Shown one piece after another: positions 1 through 9,600 of a stretch of DNA of 64,000 bases. The DNA is from Bacteroides sp. Its GTDB lineage: Bacteria > Bacteroidota > Bacteroidia > Bacteroidales > Muribaculaceae. The position numbers and the translations under genes were made by a program. The stretch is from the NCBI GenBank assembly GCA_014802015.1, contig JAAVDB010000010.1, forward strand, positions 1 to 64,000, given 5' to 3'. Every line of letters starts with the position of its first letter. Position 1 is the first letter of the stretch. Under the pieces are notes generated by a model, which was not told the DNA's origin, ran no database searches, and was given only the letters and a program-made list of their open reading frames with translations.

Positions 1-1087
1 TAAAAAAAAAACTCAGTGCGAGGTAGTAACCGCCGTTACTCAGGTAATAGCCGCGGTTGTAATCGTCGCCGAATGTCGGGAATATGATACCGGAAGAGTA
101 TTTCTCGGAAAACGGGAAGTAACCGAACGGGACAGCGAGAGGGAGAGGCAGGCCGGCCAGCACCATGTATGCGGGTCCTGTGACGGCATCTTTGCCGGGG
201 CGAACCTTACCCTTGGTAAGCTGCAACCAGAAGTGAGGATGCTCGTGGTCGTCACATGTGGTATAGCGCGAGTCTTGAATATATATGGTGTTTTCGTCGA
301 TTTTCTTGGACTGTCCGCCTGTCAGGTATCCTTCACCTTGCTGGGTGATGACATCAGTGATGAAGCCCTTCTCGGTTTTGAAATTATAACGCATTGTCTT
401 TGCGTCATACGTGGTGCCGTTATCATCAAACACTGGTGTGCCGACCAGGTCGCCGATTGAGTCGATCGTACCGAAAGCATATACGGTAGTCGAATCAAGG
501 TTGAGCTCGATATTCTCGGCATCGAGTTTGATGTTGCCGTATGTTACCTTGCCGTCACCGTACATGTATGCCATGTTGCGGCCGGTCATAATCATTGAGT
601 CGCTTGACGAGAAGTCGACGGCATTGTCAAGGTCAACCTTGGTGCGGACTATGCGTGTGGTGTCAGCATTATTGCCGGCAGTGATGCGACGTCGGCTCAG
701 GAGTCGTCGTCTTGTCGAGTCGACCGACGCCTCATGGCGTCTGAGTATGCTGCGTTGAGTCTCTTCGATGGAGTCAGGTAAATTGACGGCCAAAGAGTCA
801 GATCCGGCTACTGAGTCTGTTTCACCGACCGTATCCGAAAGAATAGGGATGTCTGTATCGATAGTGTCGTTATTGGCCCTGTCGGCAACGGGATGGAAAG
901 TGGGGGCGACGACGGTCGTGTCAACAGGCTTTGACTCGGAGTGCAGGCTGTCAACGGTCACCATAGAATCAGCGGTCACGACACCGGATATACCCGTGTC
1001 GCCACCCCATGCCGGTCGTGAGAACGCACCCACTGACAGGGCGCACAGCAGCACTATAGCGATTATATATAGTTGAGTTTGCCTCAA
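1..1087 (-). CDS. lptD: LPS-assembly protein LptD/OstA-like, N-terminal part (cut by window edge)
   Basis: The frame is open from 1087 to the left edge, so about 362 N-terminal residues are present. LptD is the outer-membrane barrel that inserts LPS in the outer leaflet. The start is a TTG, because an in-frame TGA lies three codons upstream and no ATG precedes the hydrophobic signal segment (residues 6-22). A low-complexity Ser/Asp/Thr linker follows to about residue 110. Then comes an OstA/LptA-like jellyroll domain (YGDGKVTYGNIKLDAENIEL) and the beginning of the barrel domain (FGYFPFSEKYSSGIIFPTFG). The last bases at the window edge are a run of ten T (gene strand) coding Phe-Phe-Phe, which is odd at this place. 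A -7 promoter box lies 23 bases upstream. The family call rests on the conserved GYFPF/DDYNRGYYL block. Confidence 0.85.
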   Translation of the reverse strand, partial: MRQTQLYIIAIVLLCALSVGAFSRPAWGGDTGISGVVTADSMVTVDSLHSESKPVDTTVVAPTFHPVADRANNDTIDTDIPILSDTVGETDSVAGSDSLAVNLPDSIEETQRSILRRHEASVDSTRRRLLSRRRITAGNNADTTRIVRTKVDLDNAVDFSSSDSMIMTGRNMAYMYGDGKVTYGNIKLDAENIELNLDSTTVYAFGTIDSIGDLVGTPVFDDNGTTYDAKTMRYNFKTEKGFITDVITQQGEGYLTGGQSKKIDENTIYIQDSRYTTCDDHEHPHFWLQLTKGKVRPGKDAVTGPAYMVLAGLPLPLAVPFGYFPFSEKYSSGIIFPTFGDDYNRGYYLSNGGYYLALSFFF

Positions 1088-1109
1088 ATGTTTTCAGATA
1101 AAATCAGTG

Positions 1110-1141
1110 CAAAGTTAAAACATTCTTGCCAAATAGCCAAA
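1110..1141 (-). promoter_or_regulatory. Promoter of the lptD-like gene
   Basis: On the minus strand TTTG (1138-1141), a 20-base spacer and TAACTTTG (1110-1117) match the Bacteroidota promoter layout TTTG-N19/20-TAnnTTTG. The predicted transcript start is about 15 bases before the TTG start codon. Confidence 0.7.
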
Positions 1142-1267
1142 GACTATGCGCACGCAGGTAGCTAAATAGATTTAAAATATCCACGTACATGCCTCAGGGT
1201 GATAAAATAGCATATTTCTCCGATAAAAAACATCACGAAAATGATGAATTGTTATGCGCTTTTTTCG

Positions 1268-1275
1268 TACTTTTG
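1268..1275 (+). promoter_or_regulatory. -7 box upstream of the Lrp-family gene
   Basis: TACTTTTG matches TAnnTTTG and lies 73 bases before the ATG at 1349. A TTG at 1249-1251 is the best upstream element, with a short 16-base spacer. Apart from this and the divergent lptD promoter I see nothing else in the 261 bases between the two genes. Confidence 0.5.
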
Positions 1276-1348
1276 CATTGTAATTTTGAAAACGAAGTTT
1301 TTATAGTTTAATAATCCATCATCAATATTCAAGACTAAAAACCGCACT

Positions 1349-1819
1349 ATGCCTCGTCAACATTTCGATTCTCTGGATATTAAAATCCTTGAGATGCTTT
1401 CAAATAATGCACGCAAGCCGTTTCTTGAGATTGCGCGCGAGACACACATTTCGGGTGCAGCTATTCACCAGCGCATTCAGAAGCTGACAGCAGCCGGTGT
1501 TATACTCGGCTTCCGTACCGAGATAGATCCTGCGACGGTGGGTTACCAGACGTGTGCGTACATAGGGTATATCCTTAACGATCCGTCAAAATACAATGAG
1601 GTCGTGGAGCGTCTGCGTGAGATACCTGAGGTAGTGGATTGCCACTTCACCACAGGTACGTATGACATCTTCGCCAAGATTTATGCCCGCAACAATGCCC
1701 ACCTCCTTGAAATAATACACAAACGTCTCAGCCTCGGTTTGGGCCGTTCCGAGACTCTTATTTCATTCAAAGAGGTGTTCAAGCGCCCCGTGCCTATTCA
1801 TGTAGATGACGAATATTAA
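1349..1819 (+). CDS. Lrp/AsnC family transcriptional regulator
   Basis: At 156 residues this has the normal family length. The N-terminal winged helix-turn-helix (about residues 5-60) contains LDIKILEMLSNNARKPFLEI and GAAIHQRIQKL, typical of feast/famine regulators. The C-terminal half is a RAM ligand-binding domain (VDCHFTTGTYDIFAKIYARN). Such proteins form multimers that bind DNA in response to amino acids; the ligand here cannot be read from the sequence. The gene overlaps the start of mtaB by 14 bases, so they are probably co-transcribed. It diverges from lptD. Confidence 0.95.
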   Translation: MPRQHFDSLDIKILEMLSNNARKPFLEIARETHISGAAIHQRIQKLTAAGVILGFRTEIDPATVGYQTCAYIGYILNDPSKYNEVVERLREIPEVVDCHFTTGTYDIFAKIYARNNAHLLEIIHKRLSLGLGRSETLISFKEVFKRPVPIHVDDEY

Positions 1820-3203
1820 TAATAACAATATAGAAGATTTAAGTGTGGAACAGCGCCGCCGTACGGCGCTGTTCCACACTTTTGGCTGTAAGCTGAATTT
1901 TGCCGAGACCTCGACTGTGGCAAAGCTTATGGCAGATGAGGGTATCGAGAGGGCTGCGGACGGCGAAATCCCTGATTATGTAGTGGTGAATACTTGTAGT
2001 GTGACTGAGGTGGCCGATAAGAAATGCCGTCAGGTCATACGATCATTCGCCCGCAGGTATCCGCATGCCAAGATCATTGTGACCGGCTGCTATGCGCAGC
2101 TCAAGCCTCAGGAGGTAGCGTCGCTCCCGGGTGTGACGATTGTGGCGGGCAATGACCGCAAGCTCAGACTCGTCGAGTATCTGCGTGAATGTGAGGCCGA
2201 GCACAAGGCGATGGCCACCGGAGATGTGTCGTGCGGCATGACTGAAGGGGCCGAGGTGTTTCACACGCTCACACGTGACATCACTGAATTTAATCCCTCG
2301 TGTTCACGTGGCGACAGGACCCGTTATTTCCTTAAAGTGCAGGACGGATGCGACTATTATTGCTCGTACTGTACCATACCCATGGCCCGCGGTCGCAGTC
2401 GCTCGGGCTTGATAGCCGATATTGTCGCTCAGGCGCGGACTGTAGCGGATGAGGGGGGACGGGAGATCGTCATAACCGGTGTGAATATCGGCGATTTCGG
2501 TAAACGTACCGGCGAGACATTTTATGATCTGTGTCGTGCCCTTGATGATGTTGAGGGTATCGAACGCTATCGCATATCGTCGATCGAACCTAATCTGCTG
2601 ACTGACGAGCTTATTGATTTCGTGGCCTCGTCGCGGAGATTCATGCCTCATTTTCATATACCGCTTCAGAACGGCAGTGATGAGGTGCTCAGGCTGATGC
2701 GCCGCAGATATGATTCGGCTCTGTTCGCTCATAAGATAGGTCGCATTCGCGAAGTTTTACCCGATGCGTTTATCGGAGTTGACCTTATAGTGGGAGCACG
2801 CGGAGAGACCGATGAGCTGTTTGAGGAATCACATAGGTTTGTCGAAGGCCTTGACATATCGCGTCTGCATGTATTCACTTACAGCGAACGCCCCGGAACC
2901 AAGGCTCTCGAGATTAAACCTGTGGTTAGTCAGGAGGATAAACACAAGCGTACGCATGTGATGCTTGATGTATCCGACAGGAAATTATCTGACTTCACCC
3001 GGCGATACATCGGCACCGTGCGTCCTGTCCTCGTGGAGCATCCGCGTAAAGATGGCTCGATGGCCGGTTTTACTGATAATTATATCCGGGTGCATCTTAC
3101 CCAGACCGATCCTTCATGGGCCAATCGCGTGATGCCTGTAAGAATAATGGCTGTGTCACCCGACGACCCGGAGGCTTGCATCGGTGAAGTGGTGACCGAC
3201 TGA
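1806..3203 (+). CDS. mtaB: tRNA t6A37 methylthiotransferase MtaB
   Basis: This 465-residue radical-SAM enzyme of the MiaB/MtaB family converts t6A37 to ms2t6A in tRNAs. The N-terminal UPF0004 domain carries the second Fe-S cluster ligands Cys28, Cys64 and Cys95. The radical-SAM motif CxxxCxxC is Cys182, Cys186, Cys189. A TRAM-like tail follows residue 380. FGCKLNFAET near the N-terminus is the MtaB form rather than MiaB. The chosen ATG lies inside the last codons of the upstream Lrp gene (14-base overlap). The first 20 residues are Asn-rich and poorly conserved, so a slightly later start is possible, although no other ATG precedes the Fe-S domain. Confidence 0.93.
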   Translation: MTNINNNNIEDLSVEQRRRTALFHTFGCKLNFAETSTVAKLMADEGIERAADGEIPDYVVVNTCSVTEVADKKCRQVIRSFARRYPHAKIIVTGCYAQLKPQEVASLPGVTIVAGNDRKLRLVEYLRECEAEHKAMATGDVSCGMTEGAEVFHTLTRDITEFNPSCSRGDRTRYFLKVQDGCDYYCSYCTIPMARGRSRSGLIADIVAQARTVADEGGREIVITGVNIGDFGKRTGETFYDLCRALDDVEGIERYRISSIEPNLLTDELIDFVASSRRFMPHFHIPLQNGSDEVLRLMRRRYDSALFAHKIGRIREVLPDAFIGVDLIVGARGETDELFEESHRFVEGLDISRLHVFTYSERPGTKALEIKPVVSQEDKHKRTHVMLDVSDRKLSDFTRRYIGTVRPVLVEHPRKDGSMAGFTDNYIRVHLTQTDPSWANRVMPVRIMAVSPDDPEACIGEVVTD

Positions 3204-3231
3204 TACTAACCACATATATAATGTATAATTC

Positions 3232-4227
3232 ATGGTAGCAGTAGTAATTCTCAACTGGAACGGGCGTAAACTGCTTGAGTCATATCTCGGATCGGTGGTG
3301 AGATATACCAATCCATCGGTAGGGCGTGTCATTGTGGCTGACAACGGATCGACGGACGGCTCGGTGGAATATGTCCGCAATGAGTTTCCTGACGTGGAGG
3401 TAATGGCCTTCAGTGAGAATTATGGTTTTGCCGAGGGGTATAACAGGGCGATAGCAGAGTTGCCATCGGAATATAAATATTGTGTACTGCTTAACTCCGA
3501 TGTCGAGGTCAAGGACGACTGGCTTACTCCGCTGTGGAAGTTTATGGAGTCGCATCCCGGGGCCGGGGCATGTCAGCCGGCAATCAGGTCGCTTAAGGAA
3601 CCGGATATGTTTGAATATGCCGGAGCGTCCGGAGGATTTCTTGACCGACACGGTTACCCTTATTGCCGAGGCAGAATTTTTGATACCGTCGAGCCTGACA
3701 AAGGGCAGTATGACACACCGGTCGAGGTGTTTTGGGCAAGTGGTGCGGCACTGATGGTTGATACACAGTTATACCGTGAGTGCGGAGGTCTTGACAAGGA
3801 TTTCTTCGCACACATGGAGGAGATAGATCTGTGCTGGCGTATACGTCTGAGCGGGCGTCAGGTATGGGCTGTGCCGTCAAGTCATGTATACCATCTGGGG
3901 GGTGGATCTCTGCCGGCATCGAATCCTCGTAAGACATATCTGAATTTTCGCAACAATCTACTGATGTTGCACAAGAATTTGCCCGACAGTGTGCGTCGCG
4001 GAGTGCTGTTGCGCCGACGGCTGCTTGACACGGTGGCATGGCTGAAATTTATCCTGTCCGGTGACAGGGCGAATGCTTCGGCCATAATTAAGGCTCACAA
4101 TGATTTCCGCACTATGCGGAAGAATTACACGCAGCATCCCAAAGAGAATCTGCTTAACGTCGACACGAATATCATATTCGACTATTTTATCCGCAACCGT
4201 CGCCGGTATTCGGAACTGAAAAATTAA
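3232..4227 (+). CDS. Glycosyltransferase family 2 (rhamnosyltransferase-like)
   Basis: The 331-residue protein has a GT-A fold. Its nucleotide-binding start is VVILNWNGRKLLE (residues 4-16), followed by DNGSTDGS (37-44) and the DXD-like LLNSD at 86-90. A later block, HMEEIDLCWR, resembles the acceptor-side acid motif of WbbL-type rhamnosyltransferases. It follows mtaB by 28 bases on the same strand and ends in a strong hairpin. There are no other sugar genes nearby, so the acceptor (LPS core, glycoprotein or other) is unknown. Confidence 0.9.
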   Translation: MVAVVILNWNGRKLLESYLGSVVRYTNPSVGRVIVADNGSTDGSVEYVRNEFPDVEVMAFSENYGFAEGYNRAIAELPSEYKYCVLLNSDVEVKDDWLTPLWKFMESHPGAGACQPAIRSLKEPDMFEYAGASGGFLDRHGYPYCRGRIFDTVEPDKGQYDTPVEVFWASGAALMVDTQLYRECGGLDKDFFAHMEEIDLCWRIRLSGRQVWAVPSSHVYHLGGGSLPASNPRKTYLNFRNNLLMLHKNLPDSVRRGVLLRRRLLDTVAWLKFILSGDRANASAIIKAHNDFRTMRKNYTQHPKENLLNVDTNIIFDYFIRNRRRYSELKN

Positions 4228-4267
4228 GGTCACTATTCAACCGACACGCTGAATAGTGACCTTAATT
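4222..4267. terminator. Bidirectional terminator between convergent genes
   Basis: A perfect 18-bp inverted repeat (4222-4239 with 4250-4267) with a 10-base loop sits between the glycosyltransferase and tamL. It overlaps the TAA of the former. A/T-rich flanks on both sides suit termination in both directions. Confidence 0.8.
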
Positions 4268-4276
4268 AAGTCATTA

Positions 4277-6607
4277 TCAGAACGGATATCCTATGGCCAG
4301 ATGAAAGGCAAGGGATTTTCCGAATGATTCCATATTATAATACCCATGTTTGTTGGTATGATAGGGGGCATGTATGCCTATACCGAGGTCTCCTCTGATT
4401 ATGAGCATGGATATGTTGAATCTCAGTCCGACTCCTGTGCCGAGTGCGAGATCGCGCAGGAAGGTTGATCCCTTGAGCTGACCGCCGGGGCGGCTTTCCT
4501 CCGCTTTGAGTGTCCATACGTTACCCGCATCAATAAATGCAGCGCCGTGTAGCGGTCCGAGGATGGGGAAACGCAACTCGGAGTTGGCAAGGAATATAAA
4601 GTTACCGGTCTGGTCGAAGTAACCGTTGATCTGTCCCTGTGGTGCACGGTATGATCCGGGGCCGATGGAGCGCACGGTGAATGCGCGTACCGAATTGGCA
4701 CCGCCGGCATAGAACTGTTCGCTGTAAGGTACCTGACTGGAATTACCGTAAGCGTATGCCGCACCTGCGGCCAGGCGGTTGACAAGCCATACGTCAGCCG
4801 AACCTATGCGTCGGCCGTATACTATCTGGGCATAACCCTTTACGAACTGCGAGAAGGGTGTGCCGAAGAGTTCTTTCTCATGGTGCTTGCCACATAATTC
4901 GTAGATTGACCAGAAGATGTTGCCTGCCTGCTGTACCGTGGCCTGAACGTTGATCGTATTGTCGCGGTTCATGTTTCGGTCGTAGGTGAGTGTGTAGGAC
5001 ATCTGAGGAATGAACTGATTCATGAAGCTCTGGGCAATGGCCGGATTGGCTGTCATGATCGAGTCAAAGACTTCAGTGGTGTTCTGTAGTTTTGTATATG
5101 TGAGCTTAAATAGAGTGAACGAGTTGGATATGTAACGCGTGGCGCGCCAGTCGTAGGAAATCGATGTATTGAATTGTGACATCTTGAAATAGTGCGGTCG
5201 GTTGAGCAGATCGACACCGAGTGACAGACGTGTCCAGTTGATGTCACGTTGGCTACGGGGTATGAATTTCGGTGCAAGCAGGCGGGGGAAGGCGAGTGTT
5301 CCCTTTAGGCCGGCCTCGTATGAGTTAAACAGGCTGCTGCGGCCTGAACCGGTCTGCCATTCGTACGATCCCGTAAGTGTGACAGACAACTGTTCGCCTC
5401 CACCGAAAATGTTTCTGTTGGTTAGGCCTAATGTCACACCCGGACCGAGATAAGAGTTTGATTTTGATGCTACATTCGCTTCTATCGAGGCCTCCCACGG
5501 GCGATCAAATGTACATTGGATGTCCACATTGAGCAGCCTGCGGTCACGATGTATGGTGTCAGGGCTCACGATGATATTGATGTCATTGAATATGCCCATG
5601 CGCGAGAGCCGCTGCTGGGTGAGATCCATCTGTCGTACGGAGAATGTGCGTCCGGGGCGGAATACGATACAAGACGGTATCAGTGAACGTCGCAGACGTG
5701 AAGGTTTATATTGTATTACGTCCCCCTTGTCGGTATGTATGGTGTCGGGTGTACCGCCGCCGCGGTTACGCATTACGTTGGTGGTAATTGTGCCTGTCTG
5801 AAATTTGTCGAGAGCCCAGGCGTGGAGATTGTCAGCGATGTCGATACGCATAGCTATCCGTCCCGGGGTAATGGTGGAGTCAGCGAGATACTGGAGGTAT
5901 TCGGGGCGGAAGTAGTAGTATCCACGGTTACGAACGGCATTGGCTATCTGCACACGCAGGCTGGAAAGAGAGTCGGTCGAGTAGCGTGCTCCCTTCTGAA
6001 AGTAGGATGAGCGTTTGGCTAAGGAGTCGATGAGATGGAACAATGCTGTCGTGTCGGGCAACAGAACGATTGAGTCAATAAGATATGGCGCACCTGCATT
6101 GACAGTGTATAGTATCGATGCTTTCTTTTTGTTCTTCTTCTGAACGAGTTCGTATGATGATGTCCCTGAAAAATAGCCGTTGTCATCAAGGATACGGTCG
6201 AGCATGTGGGTACGCACTTCGGGACGTACGTCGCTGACAAGAACAGGCTCTGATACAAGCTTCTCGTACAACCAGTGCTTCAGACCTTTAGGAGGGTTGG
6301 GCCAGTTGTTATATACCCACAGCCCGAGAGGGAAGGGGGTGCGGACCGAGGCAGAACCGAGGAGCGGGTTGTTGGGCTTAACCGATACTGCGCCGGTAAG
6401 TGATTCTTTCACATCTTCAGGAAACGGAGTGTCCGAACCTTCGGGTATGTCAACCTTTACGCCCTTGAGGCCGGTGTACAGTATTTCGCCCTCCGGGAGC
6501 CGCCTGGTGGTGGAGCATGATGCGGTCACCATGAGAAGTAAGGCTCCGGAGAGTATGCTGATGATAATGTTCCCTTTCATATCCTTGCTGGGGTGATGAG
6601 TTATCAT
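4277..6607 (-). CDS. tamL: Translocation and assembly module lipoprotein TamL (BamA/TamA family)
   Basis: The 776-residue Omp85-family protein is predicted to be an outer-membrane barrel with periplasmic POTRA domains, working with TamB. A lipoprotein signal ends in VTASC, making this the lipidated TamA variant known from Bacteroidota. POTRA-like repeats cover roughly residues 40-330. The C-terminal half is a 16-strand barrel with the conserved FYAGGANSVRAF block and a final aromatic strand ending in GYPF. It lies 18 bases downstream of tamB. The start may be the ATG at 6580 instead, since that gives a tidier signal peptide (MKGNIIISIL). A second TamL-like gene is at 51381-53720. Confidence 0.9.
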   Translation of the reverse strand: MITHHPSKDMKGNIIISILSGALLLMVTASCSTTRRLPEGEILYTGLKGVKVDIPEGSDTPFPEDVKESLTGAVSVKPNNPLLGSASVRTPFPLGLWVYNNWPNPPKGLKHWLYEKLVSEPVLVSDVRPEVRTHMLDRILDDNGYFSGTSSYELVQKKNKKKASILYTVNAGAPYLIDSIVLLPDTTALFHLIDSLAKRSSYFQKGARYSTDSLSSLRVQIANAVRNRGYYYFRPEYLQYLADSTITPGRIAMRIDIADNLHAWALDKFQTGTITTNVMRNRGGGTPDTIHTDKGDVIQYKPSRLRRSLIPSCIVFRPGRTFSVRQMDLTQQRLSRMGIFNDINIIVSPDTIHRDRRLLNVDIQCTFDRPWEASIEANVASKSNSYLGPGVTLGLTNRNIFGGGEQLSVTLTGSYEWQTGSGRSSLFNSYEAGLKGTLAFPRLLAPKFIPRSQRDINWTRLSLGVDLLNRPHYFKMSQFNTSISYDWRATRYISNSFTLFKLTYTKLQNTTEVFDSIMTANPAIAQSFMNQFIPQMSYTLTYDRNMNRDNTINVQATVQQAGNIFWSIYELCGKHHEKELFGTPFSQFVKGYAQIVYGRRIGSADVWLVNRLAAGAAYAYGNSSQVPYSEQFYAGGANSVRAFTVRSIGPGSYRAPQGQINGYFDQTGNFIFLANSELRFPILGPLHGAAFIDAGNVWTLKAEESRPGGQLKGSTFLRDLALGTGVGLRFNISMLIIRGDLGIGIHAPYHTNKHGYYNMESFGKSLAFHLAIGYPF

Positions 6608-6625
6608 ATTTGGTTATAGCGATGG

Positions 6626-9600
6626 TCAGTCACGGCGTATACCGAACAGATCCCATAGAGTGTTAAGTTTTCTTTTGAGGACGAAGCCGACGCCGGTCTG
6701 TGTGATTTCACCTTCGAGTATGCTCTCGAATCCGGTGTGACGGAACACCTTGACATACATTGAACCGGATGCGTTGAGCATATACTCGAATGAGATGTCG
6801 TTGATAAGATTCTGTGAGAAATTCTCGTCAGTGTCGGCATCAGTCGAATAGTTTCCTCCGACTACGATCTTGAATCGGTCGTTGAATAGACTCTTGGACA
6901 CACGATAGCTGTAGGATGTTGCTGTCGAGGTGTTGCCTTCGTAGGTGCGGTCATACTGGTCAATGCCGAATGATATGTCAACGCCACGTATATTGTTGGC
7001 GGCCCATGTGTTGAGTTGGGATGTGAGGAATGAGAACAACGGATTGCCCGACATGCTCGTTCCCTTGGTGTTTGCTCCTGTGTATACGTTGTAGAGCAAC
7101 AGGTTCATGGCCTGATTGGCACGCTGCTCGGCCGACATCGATGTCAGCTCGTTCTGTACGGTGATGTCATCGTTGGTCGATAGGTCGAACGATACCTTCA
7201 TGTTGTCGAACGTATTGGTTACGGACAGGAGCACATCAAAGTTGACTACGCGTGAGTTCTGTCCGTCCTGTGTGACATTGGCGCGGACCACGTCGACGGC
7301 CTGGATGTTCAGTACGGGGTTCATCATATCGCCGTTGAACGCGATGTAGGAGCCTTCCTGAAATTCAAAGTTCTTCTCGCTCATCAGCGGCGGTGTGTAG
7401 CGTACAAATCCGCTGCCGATGTTGACACGGCCGGTCAGACGGTCACCGTTGAGGGGTGACATGGTGTAGGTGAGATCTCCGGAGGGGAGAATGTGTACAC
7501 GATTGTTGCCGTTGGCTGACAGGTCGACATTAATAGTGGCGCCTTCACGCAGATGCAGGTCGGCGTTAAGGTTGAGTGCCATCGTCGTCGTTACGATTGA
7601 GTCTGCATTCTGAGTAGAAGTCGTGTCGTTGAACTGTACGAAGTGTACCATATTCTGATCGGTCTGAGATGATATGGTTTGTTCGGCTTCGGGCATTACG
7701 TATGTCACATTCGTGCCTTCGAGAAGTGAGATGTCGGCATTGACATTGAGTATACGGGCGAGGGAGCCCTTGATCCCGGCAAATAGATCAAGGAATGCCT
7801 TGCCGTATACATCCGAGCCTTTGCGGGCACGGTTGGCATTGACTACCTGCATGTTGCGGGCAGCGAGGTCGAGATCGAGCCTTATGTCGGTCAGATGGCG
7901 TGCATCTACAGTACCGTTGATAGATAGTGGATTCTTATTGCATGCGAGGATGTTGAAGTCCTTGAAGGTTACCACATTGCTGTCAACCGGTATCTTTTCA
8001 TCCGAGAATGTGAAGGATGTGCCGAGCATCGTCACATTGACGGCTGTAGTATCAAAATTGATATAACCGTCAAATATGGGTGCAGCCATATCGCCTGTAA
8101 TCTGCATGGCACCGTTAAGCATGCCTGAGAGTGTTGCCATCTTGTTGGGGATAAAAGGATTGACGACACTGAGCGGGAATTTTATCATGCGGAAGTCAAG
8201 CAGGAACGGTGTGGCCAGTGTGGAGTCGTTGAGTACACCGCGGGCAGTGATGGTCGGTATTGAGTCGACCATGAGCGTGAGATCGGCCATGAGTTTGCCA
8301 CCGGCCGAGTTGGCTACATTGACATCAAGGTCAAAATCGCCCACACGGTCGCGTCCGTAATAGAGGTCGGAAAGAGAGATCGAACCGTTGCCGGTCAGGG
8401 TTGGCTTATGGTACATGAAGCTGAGGTCGGCCGACAGATCACCCTTGACAGGAGGAGCGAATGGATTGATTGACAACCAGTCCTGAAGATGGATATTCGA
8501 GATCTGTACCTTAAGTGCTTCCTGTTCTCCATGATAGCGGACACTATGACCGTCGTGGATAGAATCGGTTGTGGCCATGAGTGAATCCGATGTGTGTTCA
8601 TGGTGATCAGTGAAGATGTGTACGAAGCTCTGGTCTCCTGTCAGTTCAAGATTTGCGTCGATATGTCCTGTGGCTATGTCGTAACTCAGATAGTTATCGG
8701 TATTTATTTTCCAAGGCTTATATGCGATGGTCGGTTTGAGCGGGACGAAGTGTATGGAGAGGATACTGTCGGTCAGATCAGCGTTGAGACCGATGTTGAA
8801 GCCCTTTTCGCCTTTGATATTTGACTGACGGATAAAGCCGGATGCACGCGTATTGCCTGCAAAACCGTTGAAAGTCACGTGTGCGAAATCGTCGAATGTA
8901 CCGGGGCGGTTGTCCATAGTGGCATTGTACACGAGATAGTCACCGTGCTGTACTGCATCAAGGCGAATGGTATCGATGCGTGTCGATCCTGATGTGATGG
9001 AGTTGAGCAGGGTGTTGAAGCGTAACAGTGAGTCGTTGGATATTGTCGCTGATATATGACCTAATTTGATACCTGATTCACTGAGATACTGTGAGGCGAC
9101 GTTAGATGTCCCCATATCGGCCTTAAGTGCGAATGACGGGATGGCTGCAGACAGGGCCGGAATGTCAACCCGCATACTGTCGATCTGAGTCTGTATGACA
9201 TTCATTGCCGCAGGGAGTTCGGATGCGAAGGCCATTATCGAGCCGGGTGTAGTGAGGAGAATATTCAGGTCACCGTTGCTTAATGTGGTGCGTGATCCTG
9301 TGGCTTCGGATGATGCTGACAGTGTTATCGGAGCTGTCGGTGCTATAGTGATACCGGGCAGATGCCAGTTGAGCGCACTGAGATCTGCCGTGACATCCAT
9401 GCCCTGTGTGGCTATATTATAGAATCCTGCTGAATGCAGTGTGAAATGTCCGTTACATATAGAGTCGGACATGTGTAGCGTGAGCAGATTGATGTCATGC
9501 ATATCTCCGTCAAGGTCATAGCGGACTGTATCGCCCGAAAGGGTGGCGGTGAAACCTACGGTTGCGTCAGCTCCGGGATTATGGCTTGAGATCTGTCCTG

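Noticed and set aside
4222-4267. Inverted repeat as a possible second invertible element
   Set aside because: The arms are only 10 bases apart and lie between convergent genes, so a terminator is the simple reading. The same holds for 13741-13778.
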